From: Parafilimonas sp.
GTDB taxonomy: Bacteria > Bacteroidota > Bacteroidia > Chitinophagales > Chitinophagaceae
Direction of reading: 5' to 3'
Length of the DNA stretch: 8,060 nucleotides
NCBI GenBank assembly: GCA_023251275.1
Contig: JAHEZC010000090.1
Location: forward strand, 1-8,060
How positions within the stretch are numbered: the first letter of the stretch is position 1; every line of letters begins with the position of its first letter. Positions 6,878 to 8,060 of this stretch are shown piece by piece. Under the pieces are notes generated by a model. It did no database searches, was not told where the DNA came from, and worked only from the letters and a program-made list of their open reading frames with translations. Made by a program: the position numbers and the translations under genes.

Positions 6878-7537
6878 ATGTTGGCCTCACAAATCATAGT
6901 ACCCAATTTTCCTTCTGTCAATTTTTTTGATAAGGCATCCTTTGCACTCCGTTTAATGGATGAATACGATGTGCGGCATCTTCCCATACTGCACAATGAA
7001 AAATTTGTCGGCCTTATCAGCAGGGATGATTTACTGGTTGCTGATGCCACACTGCCACTGGATGAAATAGAAGATCATTTTATTCATGCTTCAGTATCTG
7101 CAGAGGAGCATTTTGTGATGGCGGTTAAAATAGCTGCGCATTTTGAAATTTCTGTGGTACCTGTTATTAATGAAGTAAAAGAGTTACAAGGCATCATTCC
7201 TCAAAAAAAACTAATACAGGCAGTTTCAGAATTTCTTAGCCTTGATGAGCCAGGGGGTTTAATAGTGCTTGAAATGGACAAAAGGCATTTTTCTTTCGGA
7301 GAAATATCACGGCTGATTGAGACAAATGATGCATACATTACACAACTGAATACTAACATAGATCCCATCTCCGGTATTCTGCATGCAACTATTAAAATAA
7401 ATAAAATTGAAATTTCAGATATAGTCGCTACACTGCAGCGGTATGAATACACAGTGAAATATTATTTTGGAGAAGAATTATACGAAAATGAACTGAAAGA
7501 AAATTACGATCTGCTGATGACTTATCTTAAAATATAA
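6878..7537 (+). CDS. CBS domain pair protein with ACT-like C-terminal domain
   Basis: This 219-residue soluble protein contains two CBS motifs. The first spans about 1-56, with VRHLPILHNEKFVGLISRDDLL at 32-53. The second spans about 68-120, with ISVVPVINEVKELQGIIPQKKL at 91-112. A third region, about 126-197, starts PGGLIVLEM and has the alternating strand-helix pattern of an ACT-like domain. CBS pairs (Bateman modules) bind adenosine nucleotides and usually control a partner; here no enzyme or channel domain is attached, so it is probably a free-standing sensor. The ligand and partner are unknown. The ATG at 6878 starts just before the first CBS strand. The 35-base gap to the hydrolase gene suggests a shared transcript. 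In related Bacteroidota this type of gene is often next to NAD kinase; here an outer-membrane POTRA gene follows instead. Confidence 0.85.
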   Translation: MLASQIIVPNFPSVNFFDKASFALRLMDEYDVRHLPILHNEKFVGLISRDDLLVADATLPLDEIEDHFIHASVSAEEHFVMAVKIAAHFEISVVPVINEVKELQGIIPQKKLIQAVSEFLSLDEPGGLIVLEMDKRHFSFGEISRLIETNDAYITQLNTNIDPISGILHATIKINKIEISDIVATLQRYEYTVKYYFGEELYENELKENYDLLMTYLKI

Positions 7538-7658
7538 TTTGGTGCTTATCTGTTATCTGAAAAATACTCCGTTGTTCTTTGTTAAAAAATTTGACTATAA
7601 GGCGGCAGGATTATGCAAAAGCCTATTTTTACCCCTCACTACCAATCTGTAGTATCGA

Positions 7659-8060
7659 ATGAATTTTTTCCTCCGGCAGATATTGTTGAGTCTATGCTGT
7701 TTTATTTATTTATATGCTGCTGCTCAGCCTGAAACATCAGTTGGTAATATAGCTGCTGATGTTTTGGTAAATAAGGATACTTCAACGCTGGTGCTGATTG
7801 CAGGTATTGCCATATACGGCAATAAAAAATCGAAACCATACATTATAGAACGTGAAATTCCATTCAGACAGGGACAATATATTCTGCGCACAGAACTGGA
7901 TAAACAGATCATCCTGGCGAAGCAACAGATTTTCAATACAAGCCTGTTTACAGAGGTTTCCGTATTTATAGCCACACAGTCTGAAGACCTTGTCTTTATT
8001 ACGGTTGATGTAAAAGAGCGATGGTATTTATTTCCTTTGCCTTATTTTAAACTGGTGGAC
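7659..8060 (+). CDS. BamA/TamA-type outer-membrane protein with N-terminal POTRA domain (5' part, truncated by window edge)
   Basis: This reading frame runs from an ATG at 7659 to the last base of the window, giving 134 residues with no stop. Residues 1-22 form a clear Sec signal peptide: basic R6, the hydrophobic core ILLSLCCFIYLY, and AAA before a likely cleavage at Q23. It has no proper lipobox. After a linker, residues about 45-120 fit one POTRA domain: IAIYGNKKSKPYIIEREIPF, then RQGQYI, a helix with LAKQQIFNTSLF, then VSVFIATQ and LVFITVDVKE. It ends in ERWYLFPLPYFKLVD, a segment characteristic of Bacteroidota BamA/TamA-like proteins. Such proteins continue into a C-terminal outer-membrane beta-barrel, which would lie beyond the window. 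Whether this is BamA itself, which normally has five POTRA domains, or a shorter relative cannot be decided. A weak TATTTTTA (7624-7631) is the best upstream -7 candidate. Confidence 0.85.
   Translation, partial: MNFFLRQILLSLCCFIYLYAAAQPETSVGNIAADVLVNKDTSTLVLIAGIAIYGNKKSKPYIIEREIPFRQGQYILRTELDKQIILAKQQIFNTSLFTEVSVFIATQSEDLVFITVDVKERWYLFPLPYFKLVD

Overview
The window looks like ordinary chromosomal DNA from a Bacteroidota bacterium, most likely of the Chitinophagaceae type. Three things point that way. A GldC-family protein is encoded, and that family is essentially restricted to this phylum. Most genes lack a clear Shine-Dalgarno sequence. Several intergenic gaps carry perfect matches to the Bacteroidota -7 promoter element TAnnTTTG. 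The DNA is AT-rich, especially between genes. I see no insertion sequence, phage gene, CRISPR array, tRNA or rRNA. Genus-level assignment is inference.

Left part (1-1992), minus strand: the 5' half of a WecA/TagO-type polyprenyl-phosphate sugar-1-phosphate transferase runs off the left edge. After a 322-base AT-rich gap with small hairpins comes a complete TRZ/ATZ-type amidohydrolase, which resembles aminodeoxyfutalosine deaminases. It is divergent from the next gene, and the 162-base divergent gap holds one good -7 element for each strand.

Middle part (2155-5907), plus strand: peptide chain release factor 1 (prfA), a GT-B fold protein that appears to have lost the usual GT4 catalytic glutamates, gldC behind its own promoter-like element, a YqeY/GatB-like protein, and a four-helix CvpA-family membrane protein.

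Right part (6063-8060), plus strand: an alpha/beta hydrolase with a complete Ser-Asp-His triad, a two-CBS-domain protein with an ACT-like C-terminus 35 bases behind it, and the first 134 residues of a secreted POTRA-domain protein of the BamA/TamA outer-membrane type, cut by the right edge.

The genes are mostly housekeeping (translation termination, envelope polymer priming, outer-membrane biogenesis, motility-related) rather than one pathway. I do not find a convincing undescribed system. The points most worth a second look are the possibly leaderless amidohydrolase transcript, the degenerate glycosyltransferase next to prfA, and the true substrate of the amidohydrolase.
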